Shown piece after piece: positions 36,914 to 46,059 of a stretch of DNA of 54,096 nt (positions are counted from its first letter, which is position 1; the number at the start of each line of letters is the position of its first letter). Both the position numbers and the translations under genes were made by a program. The notes under the pieces were generated by a model. The model made no database searches. It was not told the origin of the DNA and saw nothing but the letters and a program-made list of their open reading frames with translations. The stretch spans positions 1 through 54,096 of the forward strand of contig JANXUB010000220.1 in NCBI GenBank assembly GCA_025352105.1. The letters are read 5' to 3'. Source of the DNA: Burkholderiales bacterium. GTDB taxonomy: Bacteria; Pseudomonadota; Gammaproteobacteria; Burkholderiales; Casimicrobiaceae.

Positions 36914-37561
36914 ATGAAGCTCTACAACTACTACCGCTCATCCGCCGCCTACCGCGTTCGAATCGCCCTGAACCTCAAGGGAATCTCGTGGCAGCACGTG
37001 GGCGTGCATTTGCTGAAAGCGCAGCACTGCTCGGCCGACTATCTCAAATTAAATCCGGCGGGTCTCGTGCCGTCGCTGGTCGCCGATGATGGCGCGGTGC
37101 TCACGCAGTCGCTGGCGATCATGGAATACCTTGAAGAAGCGATGCCGGGCAGCACGCGTCTGTTGCCGAAGGATCCGGTTGATCGCGCTCATGTGCGGGC
37201 GCTCGCGCTCGCGCTCACCGCTGATGTGCACCCGCTCAACAACGTGCGCGTGCTGAATTATTTGACCAACGAACTGGGTGTGACGAGCGACCAGAAGAAC
37301 GCGTGGATCGCGCACTGGATAGAGATTGGGCTTGAGGCGTTTGAGCAGACGCTGGCGCAATCGAACATGAGCGGGCATTTTTGTTTTGGCGACATGCCGA
37401 CGCTCGCCGATGCGGTGTTGGTGCCGCAAGTATTTTCAGCGCGGCGATTCAATGTGGATATGACGAAATATCCGCGCATCAACGCGATCGACGCGTTGTG
37501 CAACACGCTCCCGGCCTTCATCAGCGCGCATCCGAAGAATCAGCCTGATTTCAGTCCTTGA
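36914..37561 (+). CDS. maiA: Maleylacetoacetate isomerase (zeta-class GST)
   Basis: 215 residues. MKLYNYYRSSAAYRVRIALNLKGI carries the zeta-class SSxxxRVR active-site motif; NPAGLVPSLV and LTQSLAIMEYLEE complete the glutathione site. DVHPLNNVRVLNYL and the C-terminal FCFGDMPTLADAVLVPQVF blocks are typical. It isomerises maleylacetoacetate in aromatic amino acid and gentisate-type pathways. The start at 36914 follows the cassette by 45 nt. Element copy B begins 9 nt after its stop. Confidence 0.92.
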   Translation: MKLYNYYRSSAAYRVRIALNLKGISWQHVGVHLLKAQHCSADYLKLNPAGLVPSLVADDGAVLTQSLAIMEYLEEAMPGSTRLLPKDPVDRAHVRALALALTADVHPLNNVRVLNYLTNELGVTSDQKNAWIAHWIEIGLEAFEQTLAQSNMSGHFCFGDMPTLADAVLVPQVFSARRFNVDMTKYPRINAIDALCNTLPAFISAHPKNQPDFSP

Positions 37562-37570
37562 CGCTGCCAA

Positions 37571-37686
37571 CAGCTTTTCGGTGAAACGACCGTTACCCTT
37601 GGGCTGAAGCGGATTAATGCAGTTTATCGACTTATGTCTATTTACGCCTCTAGCCCCGACGCAATGGCGCTTTCAGGCGATAGCTG
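37571..37686. repeat. Dyad-symmetric intergenic element, copy B (116 bp)
   Basis: It begins CAGCTTTTCGGTGAAACGAC and ends GGCGATAGCTG. ATCGAC (56-61) is at the exact centre. The two arms align closely: CTTTTCGGTGAAACGACCGT against CTATCGCCTGAAAGCGCCAT on the other strand, both reaching a GGGGCT or GGGCT block. It fills the maiA-hisI gap. Confidence 0.82.
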
Positions 37687-37710
37687 TATTTCGACTGATA
37701 GACTTGTGGC

Positions 37711-38154
37711 ATGTCTGAAACGATTTCCACCGCGCCAGAAAACGCTATGCCCGCTGCTATGTGGGCCGAGCTGCGCTTCGACGAAAAAGGCCTGATTCCC
37801 GCCATCGCGCAGGATGCGGTTACGAACGAAATTCTCATGGTCGCATGGATGGATCGTGCAGCGTTTGAGCGCACGGTTGCAACCGGGAAGGCCTGCTATT
37901 ACTCACGTTCACGCCAATCGCAGTGGATGAAAGGCGAAAGCTCCGGCCATTTGCAAATCCTGCGCGAAGTGCTCATCGATTGCGACGGCGATGTGGTTTT
38001 GCTCAAAGTCGAGCAGCTCGGCGGCATCGCCTGTCACACCGGGCGGCGCAACTGCTTTTTCCGGAAACTGGAAAGTGCGGAAAATGGAAAAAAACAGTGG
38101 ATGACGAAATTCGAACCGATCAAAACCGAAGCGGAGATGTACGGTGAGCGCTAA
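37711..38154 (+). CDS. hisI: Phosphoribosyl-AMP cyclohydrolase
   Basis: 147 residues, third step of histidine synthesis. [25 protein letters not shown] and the zinc/magnesium residues in [29 protein letters not shown] are present. It overlaps hisE by 11 nt. hisF and hisA, which usually sit directly upstream in this group, are replaced here by maiA and repeat copy B, so the his operon appears to have been broken at this point. Confidence 0.96.
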   Translation: MSETISTAPENAMPAAMWAELRFDEKGLIPAIAQDAVTNEILMVAWMDRAAFERTVATGKACYYSRSRQSQWMKGESSGHLQILREVLIDCDGDVVLLKVEQLGGIACHTGRRNCFFRKLESAENGKKQWMTKFEPIKTEAEMYGER

Positions 38155-38500
38155 CGCTGGTGAAGTTTTTGCACGTCTCGCACAGACCTTTGCCTCGCGC
38201 AAAGGCGCCGATCCGGCGAGTTCGTACGTCGCTAAATTATTTTCCAAAGCGCCCGATGCTGCGCTGAAAAAAGTCGGCGAAGAGGCGACCGAGTTCGTTA
38301 TGGCCTGCAAAGACGCCGAGCTCGAATCAAGCGCTGAGGATCGTGAGCGGGTGGTCGCTGAAGCGGCAGACGTGTGGTTTCACATGCTCGTCGCAATGTC
38401 GCGCTACGATTTAGGCGGGGCGGATGTTCTCGCGGAGCTCGCCCGGCGTGAGGGTATATCCGGCATTGAAGAGAAAGCTTCGCGCCCAAAATCTGCATAG
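38144..38500 (+). CDS. hisE: Phosphoribosyl-ATP pyrophosphatase
   Basis: 118 residues, second histidine step. [15 protein letters not shown] and [16 protein letters not shown] form the metal-binding MazG-like helices. It starts with GTG at 38144 inside the end of hisI, implying coupled translation. Confidence 0.95.
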   Translation: MSANAGEVFARLAQTFASRKGADPASSYVAKLFSKAPDAALKKVGEEATEFVMACKDAELESSAEDRERVVAEAADVWFHMLVAMSRYDLGGADVLAELARREGISGIEEKASRPKSA

Positions 38501-38539
38501 TCATAGTAATCGAGCAACCGACCAACCGATGCAATTTTC

Positions 38540-38902
38540 ATGAGCACCGACATAGACTGCCTGTTCTGCAAAATTATTCGTAATGAAATTCCGTCGACGC
38601 GGGTTTATGAGGATGATGACGTGCTCGTGTTCAAGGATATTCATCCTTCGGCACCGGTGCACTTACTGCTGATTCCAAAGAAACACATCGCCAGATTGTC
38701 AGAAGCGCAGCCGGAGGATCAACGGGTGCTAGGTAAAATGATGCTGGTTGCGTCGCAAGTGGCGCGGGAAAACGGATCGGTCGACGGTTTCCGCACTATC
38801 ATCAATGATGGGCGCGTGGGTCGGCAGGACGTGTTTCACTTACACATGCATGTACTGGGCGGCCCCGGGCCGCTGGGGCGCATGATCGCCAGAGACGAAT
38901 AG
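38540..38902 (+). CDS. hinT: HIT-family purine nucleoside phosphoramidase (HinT)
   Basis: 120 residues. CLFCKIIRNEIPSTRVYEDDDVLVFKDI and the histidine triad HLHMHVLGG are intact. It hydrolyses adenosine phosphoramidates. Placement between hisE and tatA is the standard betaproteobacterial order. Confidence 0.96.
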   Translation: MSTDIDCLFCKIIRNEIPSTRVYEDDDVLVFKDIHPSAPVHLLLIPKKHIARLSEAQPEDQRVLGKMMLVASQVARENGSVDGFRTIINDGRVGRQDVFHLHMHVLGGPGPLGRMIARDE

Positions 38903-38958
38903 TGACGGATGGCCCGTCCACAATCGGCTGCAAGCCACAAGTTTTTTAGGAGTTAGTC

Positions 38959-39189
38959 ATGGGTTCATTTTCGATTTGGCACTGGTTGATCGTTCTCTTG
39001 ATCGTGGTGATGGTGTTCGGCACCAAAAAGCTGCGTAACGTCGGCAAGGACCTCGGCGGCGCGGTCAGCGATTTCAAAAGCGGCATGAAGAGCGGCGAAG
39101 ACGCGACCAAAACCGCCGCTGAAGCGACGCCGCCTCCGGTCGCAGCGCCGAACGTCATTGAAGGTGAAGCCAAGCGCGACAAGGTTTGA
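38959..39189 (+). CDS. tatA: Sec-independent translocase subunit TatA
   Basis: 76 residues. One membrane helix ([15 protein letters not shown]) is followed by an amphipathic helix ([19 protein letters not shown]). TTTAGGAG precedes the ATG. It forms the variable-size protein-conducting assembly with TatB and TatC. The Tat-type FccB precursor in this window is a likely client. Confidence 0.96.
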   Translation: MGSFSIWHWLIVLLIVVMVFGTKKLRNVGKDLGGAVSDFKSGMKSGEDATKTAAEATPPPVAAPNVIEGEAKRDKV

Positions 39190-39237
39190 TCGCTTTTTGC
39201 AAGGACGCTTTGATGTTTGAATCTTCCGGCGATCGCG

Positions 39238-39762
39238 ATGTTTGAGTTGTCTTTTGGCAAGATGATGATCATCGCGGTGGTCGCGCTGATCGTGCTTGGG
39301 CCGGAAAAACTGCCTAAAGTCGCGCGTACGCTGGGCCATTTGCTGGGCCGTGCGCGAAGCTACGCCAATCAGGTTAAACAGGACATTGATCGCGAAATGC
39401 AGATGGACGAGCTGAAAAAACTTCAGCAAGCCGCACAAGACGCGGCGAAGAGTTTTGAGTCGACAGTAAACGAAGCCGGACGCAGCGTCGAACAAGAGGC
39501 GTCCTCCGCCTCCAAAGTGTTCAACGAGATGGAGTCGGACTATCACGCCAAACTGGCCACGGCGGAAACTGGCGTGACGAACACGATTGCCGCACCCACT
39601 CATGCCGTCTTAAATGAAGTCGAGGCGCTCGAAAAATCCATCGCCGAACAGGCGCTCGAAGCGCAGGCCGCGATTGAAGCGAAGCCGCTGATTTCGGCTG
39701 AACAGATGAGCGCGACGTTAAATCCTGCACCGGTCGCCGATGCAGGCAAAAAGGCGGCCTGA
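39238..39762 (+). CDS. tatB: Sec-independent translocase subunit TatB
   Basis: 174 residues. MFELSFGKMMIIAVVALIVLGPEKLP is the TatB signature, with the Glu in the membrane helix and GPEKLP after it, then a long amphipathic/coiled region and an Ala/Glu-rich tail. A start 21 nt upstream in frame lacks similarity. It lies 48 nt after tatA. Confidence 0.95.
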   Translation: MFELSFGKMMIIAVVALIVLGPEKLPKVARTLGHLLGRARSYANQVKQDIDREMQMDELKKLQQAAQDAAKSFESTVNEAGRSVEQEASSASKVFNEMESDYHAKLATAETGVTNTIAAPTHAVLNEVEALEKSIAEQALEAQAAIEAKPLISAEQMSATLNPAPVADAGKKAA

Positions 39763-39801
39763 CCGCCGCGCCGTACTCGCTTAGCGCATCGATTCAAATC
39801 C

Positions 39802-39894
39802 CCGTTCGCACTGAGCCCGTCGAAGTGCCCGCTGATTTGCAGCAACGGACGCAAATGTTTGTAACGTGGCCTTCGACGGGCTCAGGCCGAACGG
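39802..39894. repeat. Inverted pair of the TTCGACGGGCTCAG repeat
   Basis: Left copy (39802-39825) begins CCGTTCGCACTGAGCCCGTC; right copy (39871-39894) is its near-perfect reverse complement and starts CTTCGACGGGCTCAGGCCGA. They are separated by 45 bp in the tatB-tatC gap. This is a widespread short interspersed bacterial repeat that I recognise from many genomes; the inverted pair is REPIN-like. It could act as a hairpin between tatB and tatC in the transcript. Confidence 0.8.
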
Positions 39895-39922
39895 AATATT
39901 GATCTCTGCTGGTTATCCATTC

Positions 39923-40678
39923 ATGTCCGACGCCCCGCCCCAAGAAACCTTCATCTCTCATCTGATCGAACTGCGCGAGCGGTTGGTCAAGGCCGTCGTC
40001 GCCGTCCTCATCGTCACCTTCGCACTGATGGCTTGGCCCGGCATGAAGGAGCTATACGCGCTGGTTGCCGCGCCGATGTTGAAAGTGCTCCCCGCAGGTA
40101 CGTCGATGATTGCCACCGATGTGACGGGCACCTTCTTCATCCCGCTCAAAGTCACGCTAATGGCGGGTTTTCTGATCTCGTTGCCGGTGGTGCTCTACCA
40201 AATGTGGGCGTTCGTTGCGCCGGGGCTGTACAAGCACGAACAGAAGATGGCATTGCCGATCATCGTGTCATCGACAATTTTGTTTTTCTGCGGGATGGCG
40301 TTCGCCTATTTCGTGGTGTTTCCGTCGATCTTTGGCACCTTCGTGGGCTTCACGCCGACCGGTGTGAACATGACACCGGACATCGACAAATACTGGAGCT
40401 TTGCGCTCACCATGTTCATCGCGTTCGGCATCACGTTTGAGACGCCGGTTGTGCTCGCAGTGCTCACGCGCGCGGGCATCGTCACGGTCAAACAACTCGC
40501 TGAATTTCGCGGCTACTTTATCGTCGCAGCGTTTGTCATCGCGGCGGTCGTCACACCGCCGGACGTGCTCTCGCAGCTATTCCTCGCGGTACCGTTGGTG
40601 ATCCTCTACGAAGTCGGCATCATCGTTAGCCGCTTCATCACGCCAAGGTCGCGCGCGTCAGAAGACGCGACAGCCTAG
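39923..40678 (+). CDS. tatC: Sec-independent translocase subunit TatC
   Basis: 251 residues, six predicted membrane helices. FISHLIELRERLVKAV (N-terminal recognition site), FVAPGLYKHEQK, FGITFETPVVL and the VTPPDVLSQLFLAVPL block are conserved TatC elements. It binds twin-arginine signals. The ATG at 39923 follows the repeat pair; a longer frame would translate into the repeat. Its 3' end overlaps that of the protease gene by 4 nt. Confidence 0.96.
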   Translation: MSDAPPQETFISHLIELRERLVKAVVAVLIVTFALMAWPGMKELYALVAAPMLKVLPAGTSMIATDVTGTFFIPLKVTLMAGFLISLPVVLYQMWAFVAPGLYKHEQKMALPIIVSSTILFFCGMAFAYFVVFPSIFGTFVGFTPTGVNMTPDIDKYWSFALTMFIAFGITFETPVVLAVLTRAGIVTVKQLAEFRGYFIVAAFVIAAVVTPPDVLSQLFLAVPLVILYEVGIIVSRFITPRSRASEDATA

Positions 40679-41880
40679 CGCTTCGTAGAGGGCCTTTTGC
40701 CCAGCGTCACTTTCAACTCAACCAGTTCGCCCTGCCGCATCACCTTGAGCGGGATCGTTTGCTCGGGCGCGGTCATGGCGATACTGTTGACGGCATCGGT
40801 ACGATCTGTTGTGGCCTGGCCGTTGATTTCCACGATCACGTCGTTCACGCGCAACCCAGCACGGCTGCCCGGCGCGCCATCAAGCACGGCGCCAACGAAA
40901 GCGCCCTTTTGGTCTTTCAACGCGAGGCGTTGCGCGAGCTCTGCGCTAATCGAACCGAGGTTTACGCCAAGGTAGCCACGTTTGACTTCGCCGGTGGCAA
41001 TCAACTGCTCCATGATCGGTCTGGCTAGCGCCGTTGGAATCGCGAATCCGATGCCCGAAAAATCACCCGTGCGCGTGAAGATGCTCGAGTTAATGCCGAT
41101 CAAATCACCGTTCGCGTTGACCAGCGCGCCGCCCGAATTGCCTTGATTAATTGCTGCATCCGTCTGAATAAAGCTCTCAAAGGGATTGGACTCGGATACC
41201 TGCGTGCGGCCAAGCGCGCTGACGATTCCCATCGTCACTGTGTTGCCAAACACGCCGAACGGGTTGCCAATCGCGAGCACAACGTCGGCCACCTGCAGCG
41301 CCTGCGAATCACCAAACGTGATGGCCGGAAAATCCGCGCCCTCTATCTTGATAACGGCCAGATCGGTGTCAGGATCGACGCCGATGACTTTTGCGGGCAG
41401 TACGCGCTTGTCGGTCAACTCGACCTGAATTTGTTGCGCGCCCTCGACCACATGATTGTTGGTCAGAATGTACCCATCCGCACGCACGATGACGCCCGAG
41501 CCTTCGCCTAGAAGTTGCTGCTTTTGTTGCGTGTTTTCCTCAGCGCCCTGACGCCCAAAAAAGCGCTGAAAATTCGGGTCGTCCATCAGCGGATGCCGCG
41601 TTCGGCGCTGCGCGCTGGTGGCGATTTTTACCACCGACGGCAGTGCGCGCTTTGCGGCTTCGCTGAAAGTACTTGCGTGTTGTGGCGTGCCGGGCTTATT
41701 GGCGGCGATGGAGGCGTTAAGCGTGGCGACCGTGGCTGCATTTCCCGCGATTGCCAGAGTTGTGGGCGCACCGGTTTTTGCGCGCGCGAGCCACTCTGGC
41801 CGCAACGTGCTCACGGTGAACAGAATAGCGACACAGATCGTGCAGACCTGCGCGAATACGAGCCATAATCGGGTCAGCAT
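40675..41880 (-). CDS. DegS-like membrane-anchored trypsin-like protease with one PDZ domain
   Basis: 401 residues. An N-terminal anchor (about 7-25) precedes a protease domain with triad His143 (NNHVVEG), Asp173 (DTDLAVIK) and Ser249 (GNSGGAL), then a single PDZ (about 300-395). One PDZ and no cleavable signal are DegS-like rather than DegP-like. It would act in the periplasm on misfolded envelope proteins or an anti-sigma factor. It is convergent with tatC and divergent from the Nif3-like gene. Confidence 0.92.
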   Translation of the reverse strand: MLTRLWLVFAQVCTICVAILFTVSTLRPEWLARAKTGAPTTLAIAGNAATVATLNASIAANKPGTPQHASTFSEAAKRALPSVVKIATSAQRRTRHPLMDDPNFQRFFGRQGAEENTQQKQQLLGEGSGVIVRADGYILTNNHVVEGAQQIQVELTDKRVLPAKVIGVDPDTDLAVIKIEGADFPAITFGDSQALQVADVVLAIGNPFGVFGNTVTMGIVSALGRTQVSESNPFESFIQTDAAINQGNSGGALVNANGDLIGINSSIFTRTGDFSGIGFAIPTALARPIMEQLIATGEVKRGYLGVNLGSISAELAQRLALKDQKGAFVGAVLDGAPGSRAGLRVNDVIVEINGQATTDRTDAVNSIAMTAPEQTIPLKVMRQGELVELKVTLGKRPSTKR

Positions 41881-41976
41881 ATTGGGGCGGTTGCTTTCAA
41901 AATGTCGTTATGGGTGCTCGTGACCCGGCTCAAAGTCGCTTGAAGTCGTTCAAAGTAGCGCAAAGGTGTGTTGTGT

Positions 41977-42813
41977 ATGCGAACAGTAGATCATGCTAAT
42001 TTTATTCAAGAACTCGGTGCGGATACCGTGATGCCGGTACGCGCCGTGGGCGGTAAAAAAGTCGAACGCGACGAACTGACGCGTCATCTTAACGCCTACC
42101 TAAACGTGTCGCACTTCAAAGACGCCGCCTACAACGGTTTGCAAGTATCGGGCCGCCATATGGTGGCTCATGTTGCGGTGGGCGTTACCGCAAACAAGGC
42201 CCTGATCGAAGCGGCAGTGATTGCCGGTGCCGATACGATATTGGTGCATCACGGCCTGTTCTGGAAGGGCGACGACCCCCGGCTGGTCGGCTATCACCGC
42301 GAACGAGCAGCGGTACTGCTAGACGCCGACGTCAATCTCTACGCCTATCATCTGCCGCTCGACGTGCATGCCGAAGTCGGGAATAACGCGTGTTTAGGAC
42401 GTCGGCTCGGGCTCTCGCCCACCGGCAACACAGGTGAAAATAGTCTGGTCATGCTTGGTCAGCTGGGCGTCGGCGTCGCGGTTAAATCGGCGGTGCTCGC
42501 GGCCTATTGCGCAAGGCACTATGGCCGACGCGTGACGCTTTTTGCGAGTTCGTCGCGCATGATCAAAAACATCGCGTGGTGTACCGGGGCGGGCGGCTCA
42601 CTGCTCAAAGACGCAATTGCGGCAGGGGCTGACGCTTTCATCACCGGAGAGGTGTCGGAACATCATGTCCACGAGGCGCGCGAGTCAGACATCACGCTGA
42701 TCACAGCCGGCCATCATGCCACGGAGCGGGACGGCGTGGCGGCGTTGGGGGCTCACGTCGCACAGCAGTTTGGCGTGCGCTACCAGTTTATTGATGTGGA
42801 TTCGCCGCTCTAG
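41977..42813 (+). CDS. Nif3-like dinuclear metal-centre protein (YbgI family)
   Basis: About 278 residues from ATG 41977; AAAGG lies upstream, and a GTG three codons earlier is also possible. The Nif3 domain starts near VERDELTRHLNAYLNV, leaving a ~30-residue N-terminal extension. Metal ligands are visible in LVHHGLFWKG, AYHLPLDVH and the C-terminal TAGHHATERDG. The exact role of the family is unsettled (YbgI is GTP cyclohydrolase I type 2-like). Element copy C starts 16 nt after the stop. Confidence 0.92.
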   Translation: MRTVDHANFIQELGADTVMPVRAVGGKKVERDELTRHLNAYLNVSHFKDAAYNGLQVSGRHMVAHVAVGVTANKALIEAAVIAGADTILVHHGLFWKGDDPRLVGYHRERAAVLLDADVNLYAYHLPLDVHAEVGNNACLGRRLGLSPTGNTGENSLVMLGQLGVGVAVKSAVLAAYCARHYGRRVTLFASSSRMIKNIAWCTGAGGSLLKDAIAAGADAFITGEVSEHHVHEARESDITLITAGHHATERDGVAALGAHVAQQFGVRYQFIDVDSPL

Positions 42814-42829
42814 ACGGATTTTTAGCCAT

Positions 42830-42946
42830 CAGCTTTTTGCTGTAATGGCCATTCTTCTTGGGCTGAAGCGCGATTTTTCTATTTATCGATAATCGATAAA
42901 CATGCGATCAACCCCTAGCGCAGTCTGGGTTTAAGCGCAAAAGCTG
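42830..42946. repeat. Dyad-symmetric intergenic element, copy C (117 bp)
   Basis: It begins CAGCTTTTTGCTGTAATGGC and ends AAGCGCAAAAGCTG. ATCGATAATCGAT is at the centre. The arms carry GGGCTGAAGCGC and, reverse strand, CTAGGGGTTGA. It lies between the Nif3-like gene and the convergent TRAP gene. Confidence 0.8.
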
Positions 42947-42964
42947 TTTCTACAAAATCGTGTG

Positions 42965-44359
42965 CTACATGCCCATATAGCGAGGCAACCACAAACTGAT
43001 CGCCGGAATGTAGGTCAGGATGACGAGGCTCACTAAGAGCGGCACCAGCCACGGCAGGATCGCCGCCGTCGTTCGCTCAACGCTCAGTTTCGCCACCCGC
43101 GCCAATACAAACAGCACCATGCCCATAGGCGGATGCAACAGCCCGATCATCAGATTCAGCACCATCACCAGACCGAAATGCACCGGGTCGATGCCGAGCT
43201 TCAGCACAATCGGCAACAAGATCGGCACGAGGATTGTGATCGCTGCGGTGGGCTCAAGAAAGCAGCCGACGAAGAGCATCAGCGCGTTGGCCAGCAGCAA
43301 AAACACCCACGGTTCTTTGGTGAATCCAAGCACCCAATCGGCGATTGCCGCCGTCACCCCCGTTGCCGTCAGCATCCAGCCAAAGATCGACGCCGCAGCC
43401 ACGATGAACATCACGGTCGACGTCGTCTCAACCGTGTCGAGGCAGACCTTCACAAACATCTTCCACGACAACGTGCGATACCAGAAGAGACCCAGCACCA
43501 TCGCCCACACGCAGGCGGCAATCGCGCCCTCAGTGGGCGTGAACAAACCCGTCGTCATGCCACCAATCAACAGCACTGGCGTCATGATCGGAAGCACCGC
43601 CTGAAACTTGAACTTCCAGTCGGCGAGGAACAGCACCACCAGCCCGACCATGACTGTTATCTGCGCGGGCGCGCCCCAAAGCACGGCGTAGTAGAGCGCC
43701 AGCGGCCACGCAATCACGACGGCGGTTTCAACCAGCGCACCGCCAAACCGTGACCACACGAATTTGATGTCACCGCCCCAGCCGTTTTTGTGCGCGAAAT
43801 AGGCAACTGTCAGCATCATCAGCACAGCCATCAAAACGCCTGGCAATATTCCCGCGAGAAACAGCGCGCCGACCGAAACGTTGGCCATCATCGCGTAAAT
43901 CACGAATGGCAGCGAAGGCGGAATGATCGGCCCCAAGGTAGCGGACGCCGCTGTCACGCCTACCGCAAATTCAAGATCGTAACCATGATCTTTCATCGCC
44001 TTGATTTCGATGGTGCCGAGGCCTGCCGCGTCAGCAATCGCGGTGCCGCTCATGCCGGCAAAAATTACCGAGCCCAGCACGTTGACATGCCCGAGCCCGC
44101 CCTTCAGCCAACCGACCAGCGCCAGCGCATAGTTGTAAATGCGGTTGGTGATCCCGGCGTTGTTCATCAGGTTGCCCGCCAGAATGAAGAACGGCACGGC
44201 CAGCAGCGGAAAGCTGTCGATGCCACCGATCATGCGGTGTACCACCGCAAATCCCGGCAGGTCACCGCTGATGAGGATGTAGAGCAGCGACGCGCCAGCC
44301 ATCGCGATGGCAACGGGAATGCCGCTCGACATCAATACGAGAAAGACAATTTTCAGCAT
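42965..44359 (-). CDS. TRAP transporter large membrane subunit (DctM family)
   Basis: 464 residues, about 12 membrane helices. IPVAIAMAGASLLY, the SFPLLAVPFFILAGNLMNNAG block, GAGLGTIEIKAM-type loop (AAGLGTIEIKAM) and FTPTEGAIAA are DctM motifs. It forms the channel that couples substrate to sodium. It starts 16 nt after the small subunit gene. Confidence 0.95.
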   Translation of the reverse strand: MLKIVFLVLMSSGIPVAIAMAGASLLYILISGDLPGFAVVHRMIGGIDSFPLLAVPFFILAGNLMNNAGITNRIYNYALALVGWLKGGLGHVNVLGSVIFAGMSGTAIADAAGLGTIEIKAMKDHGYDLEFAVGVTAASATLGPIIPPSLPFVIYAMMANVSVGALFLAGILPGVLMAVLMMLTVAYFAHKNGWGGDIKFVWSRFGGALVETAVVIAWPLALYYAVLWGAPAQITVMVGLVVLFLADWKFKFQAVLPIMTPVLLIGGMTTGLFTPTEGAIAACVWAMVLGLFWYRTLSWKMFVKVCLDTVETTSTVMFIVAAASIFGWMLTATGVTAAIADWVLGFTKEPWVFLLLANALMLFVGCFLEPTAAITILVPILLPIVLKLGIDPVHFGLVMVLNLMIGLLHPPMGMVLFVLARVAKLSVERTTAAILPWLVPLLVSLVILTYIPAISLWLPRYMGM

Positions 44360-44375
44360 AATTTTTTCTCGCGTT

Positions 44376-44939
44376 CTAGCGATCAGTCATCGTGGAGTCG
44401 GGTCGCTCAAGCACGCTGTAACCGCGCTGCCAGTGAATCCGGGCCACCCAGATCGAGCGCACCGACATCGCGGCGAAGCCGAAAAGGCACATGCCGTACA
44501 CGATGTTCATGGGCAAATCGATGATGGTCATCTTGTAGTTTTCCATCTTCATCATCATCTGCACGGTGAACACCACCATCGCCACAAAAAAAGCGATACG
44601 CATGACGTCGACAACCGTCGACATCACACGCGACGCCTTCGGCGGCAGGTAGCGATACAGCAGATCCACCTGAATGTGGTTGTTCTTCACCACGCCAATC
44701 GTGGCACCGATAAACACCGTGCCGATCAGCAGGTAACGCGCGATCTCTTCGGTCCACGAGGCCGAATCGTTGAACACGTAGCGTGTGATGAACTGCACAA
44801 ATACAACGCCGCCCAGCGCCCAGAACAGGCCCAGCGCCAGCCAGGCTTCGAACGGTGTTCCGGCAAAACTGACCTCCTCATCGACGGCGTGAAATTCACC
44901 ATCGTCCCCCATCACCTTGGGGCCGGCATCAAGATCCAT
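44376..44939 (-). CDS. TRAP transporter small membrane subunit (DctQ family)
   Basis: 187 residues, four membrane helices. QFITRYVFNDSASWTEEIARYLLIGTVFIGA is the DctQ signature. A ~30-residue acidic N-terminal tail is unusual but not unique. GGAG eight bases before the ATG. It lies 13 nt after the binding-protein gene. Confidence 0.94.
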   Translation of the reverse strand: MDLDAGPKVMGDDGEFHAVDEEVSFAGTPFEAWLALGLFWALGGVVFVQFITRYVFNDSASWTEEIARYLLIGTVFIGATIGVVKNNHIQVDLLYRYLPPKASRVMSTVVDVMRIAFFVAMVVFTVQMMMKMENYKMTIIDLPMNIVYGMCLFGFAAMSVRSIWVARIHWQRGYSVLERPDSTMTDR

Positions 44940-44952
44940 GCTCAGACTCCGT

Positions 44953-45936
44953 TTACTTCAGCGCAGTGATGCGGTCATAGTCCTTGCGGTCGAAACCCAG
45001 CGACTCAAGCGTCGTACTCTTGAGCACGGCCGCCTGAAAGCCAGCGCGATCAACGGTCACGATGTTGATGCCCTTTTTCTTGAACTCGTCGACAAGCTCA
45101 GCTTCGCGCTTGATGATCGAAGCGGTTGCACGGGCAGCGGCTTCACGTGTGACATCGGTGAAGATCGTCTTCTCGGCATCGGTCAACTTCGTCCACACAT
45201 GCGGCGCGATTTGCGTCACCAAACCGTCCACGATGTGACCGGTCAGCATGATGTTCTTTTGCACTTCGTAGAACTTCTTCGCCTCGATGGTGGTCAGCGG
45301 ATTTTCCTGTGCTTCCACCGTGCCGTTTTGCAGCGCGAGATAAACCTCGGCGAACGCGAGTGGCGTCGGGTTGGCGCCGCAGGCTTTTGGCGTAGCGAGA
45401 TAAACCGGCACATCAGGCACGCGAATCTTCAGCCCCTTCATGCCTGCGCAATCGGTGAACGGCTTATTTGACGTGGTGTGACGTGCACCGTAATAGGTGT
45501 AGGCCGTCATCTGAATGCCGGTCTTGGCGCGATAGCCGTCGACCATTTCCTTGAACACATCGCTCTTTGAATAAGCCGCCTGATGCGCCGCGTCGCGGAA
45601 GATGAACGGGTAATACGCAATGCCCAGGCGCGGAAAACTACGCGCTGCGAACGACGGCCCGCTGATGATCATGTCCACGGTGCCGAGCGTCATGCCCTGA
45701 TTGATGTCGGTCTCTTTGCCCAGCGAAGAGGCCGGGAACACCTGAATTTCGAACTTGCCGTTGGTGCGCTTTTTAATTTCAGCGGCGGCCCAGACGGACT
45801 CGGTGTGATACGGCTCGGAGGTCTCGTAGACGTGCGCCCACTTGAGTTTGGTTTGCGCAAAGGAGAGCGCGGGAGCGATGAGCATTGCTGCCGAAGCAAC
45901 GGTGAGCGCAGAAGTGATGAGTGTGCGGAATTTCAC
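44953..45936 (-). CDS. TRAP transporter substrate-binding protein (DctP family)
   Basis: 327 residues, periplasmic. A signal peptide (about 1-25, ending LSFAQ) precedes KLKWAHVYETSEPYHTESVWAAAEIKKRTNGKFEIQVFP. GLKIRVPDVPVYL contains the conserved Arg that binds a carboxylate, and VYLALQNGTVEAQENPLTTI is typical. GTG start at 45936 with AAGGAGG five bases upstream. The first gene of the dctPQM operon. The substrate is probably a sugar acid, judging by the divergent genes. Confidence 0.94.
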   Translation of the reverse strand: MKFRTLITSALTVASAAMLIAPALSFAQTKLKWAHVYETSEPYHTESVWAAAEIKKRTNGKFEIQVFPASSLGKETDINQGMTLGTVDMIISGPSFAARSFPRLGIAYYPFIFRDAAHQAAYSKSDVFKEMVDGYRAKTGIQMTAYTYYGARHTTSNKPFTDCAGMKGLKIRVPDVPVYLATPKACGANPTPLAFAEVYLALQNGTVEAQENPLTTIEAKKFYEVQKNIMLTGHIVDGLVTQIAPHVWTKLTDAEKTIFTDVTREAAARATASIIKREAELVDEFKKKGINIVTVDRAGFQAAVLKSTTLESLGFDRKDYDRITALK

Positions 45937-46059
45937 GGGGGCCTCCTTGATGTATTGCGTTGTGCATTGATGGCGATTCGGACTCTGATGGCCACGTTTT
46001 CGCGTCGGTGTGGATAGCATAAGCGATCACAACTAAAGTCATCGTACAACAGGGGAAAA

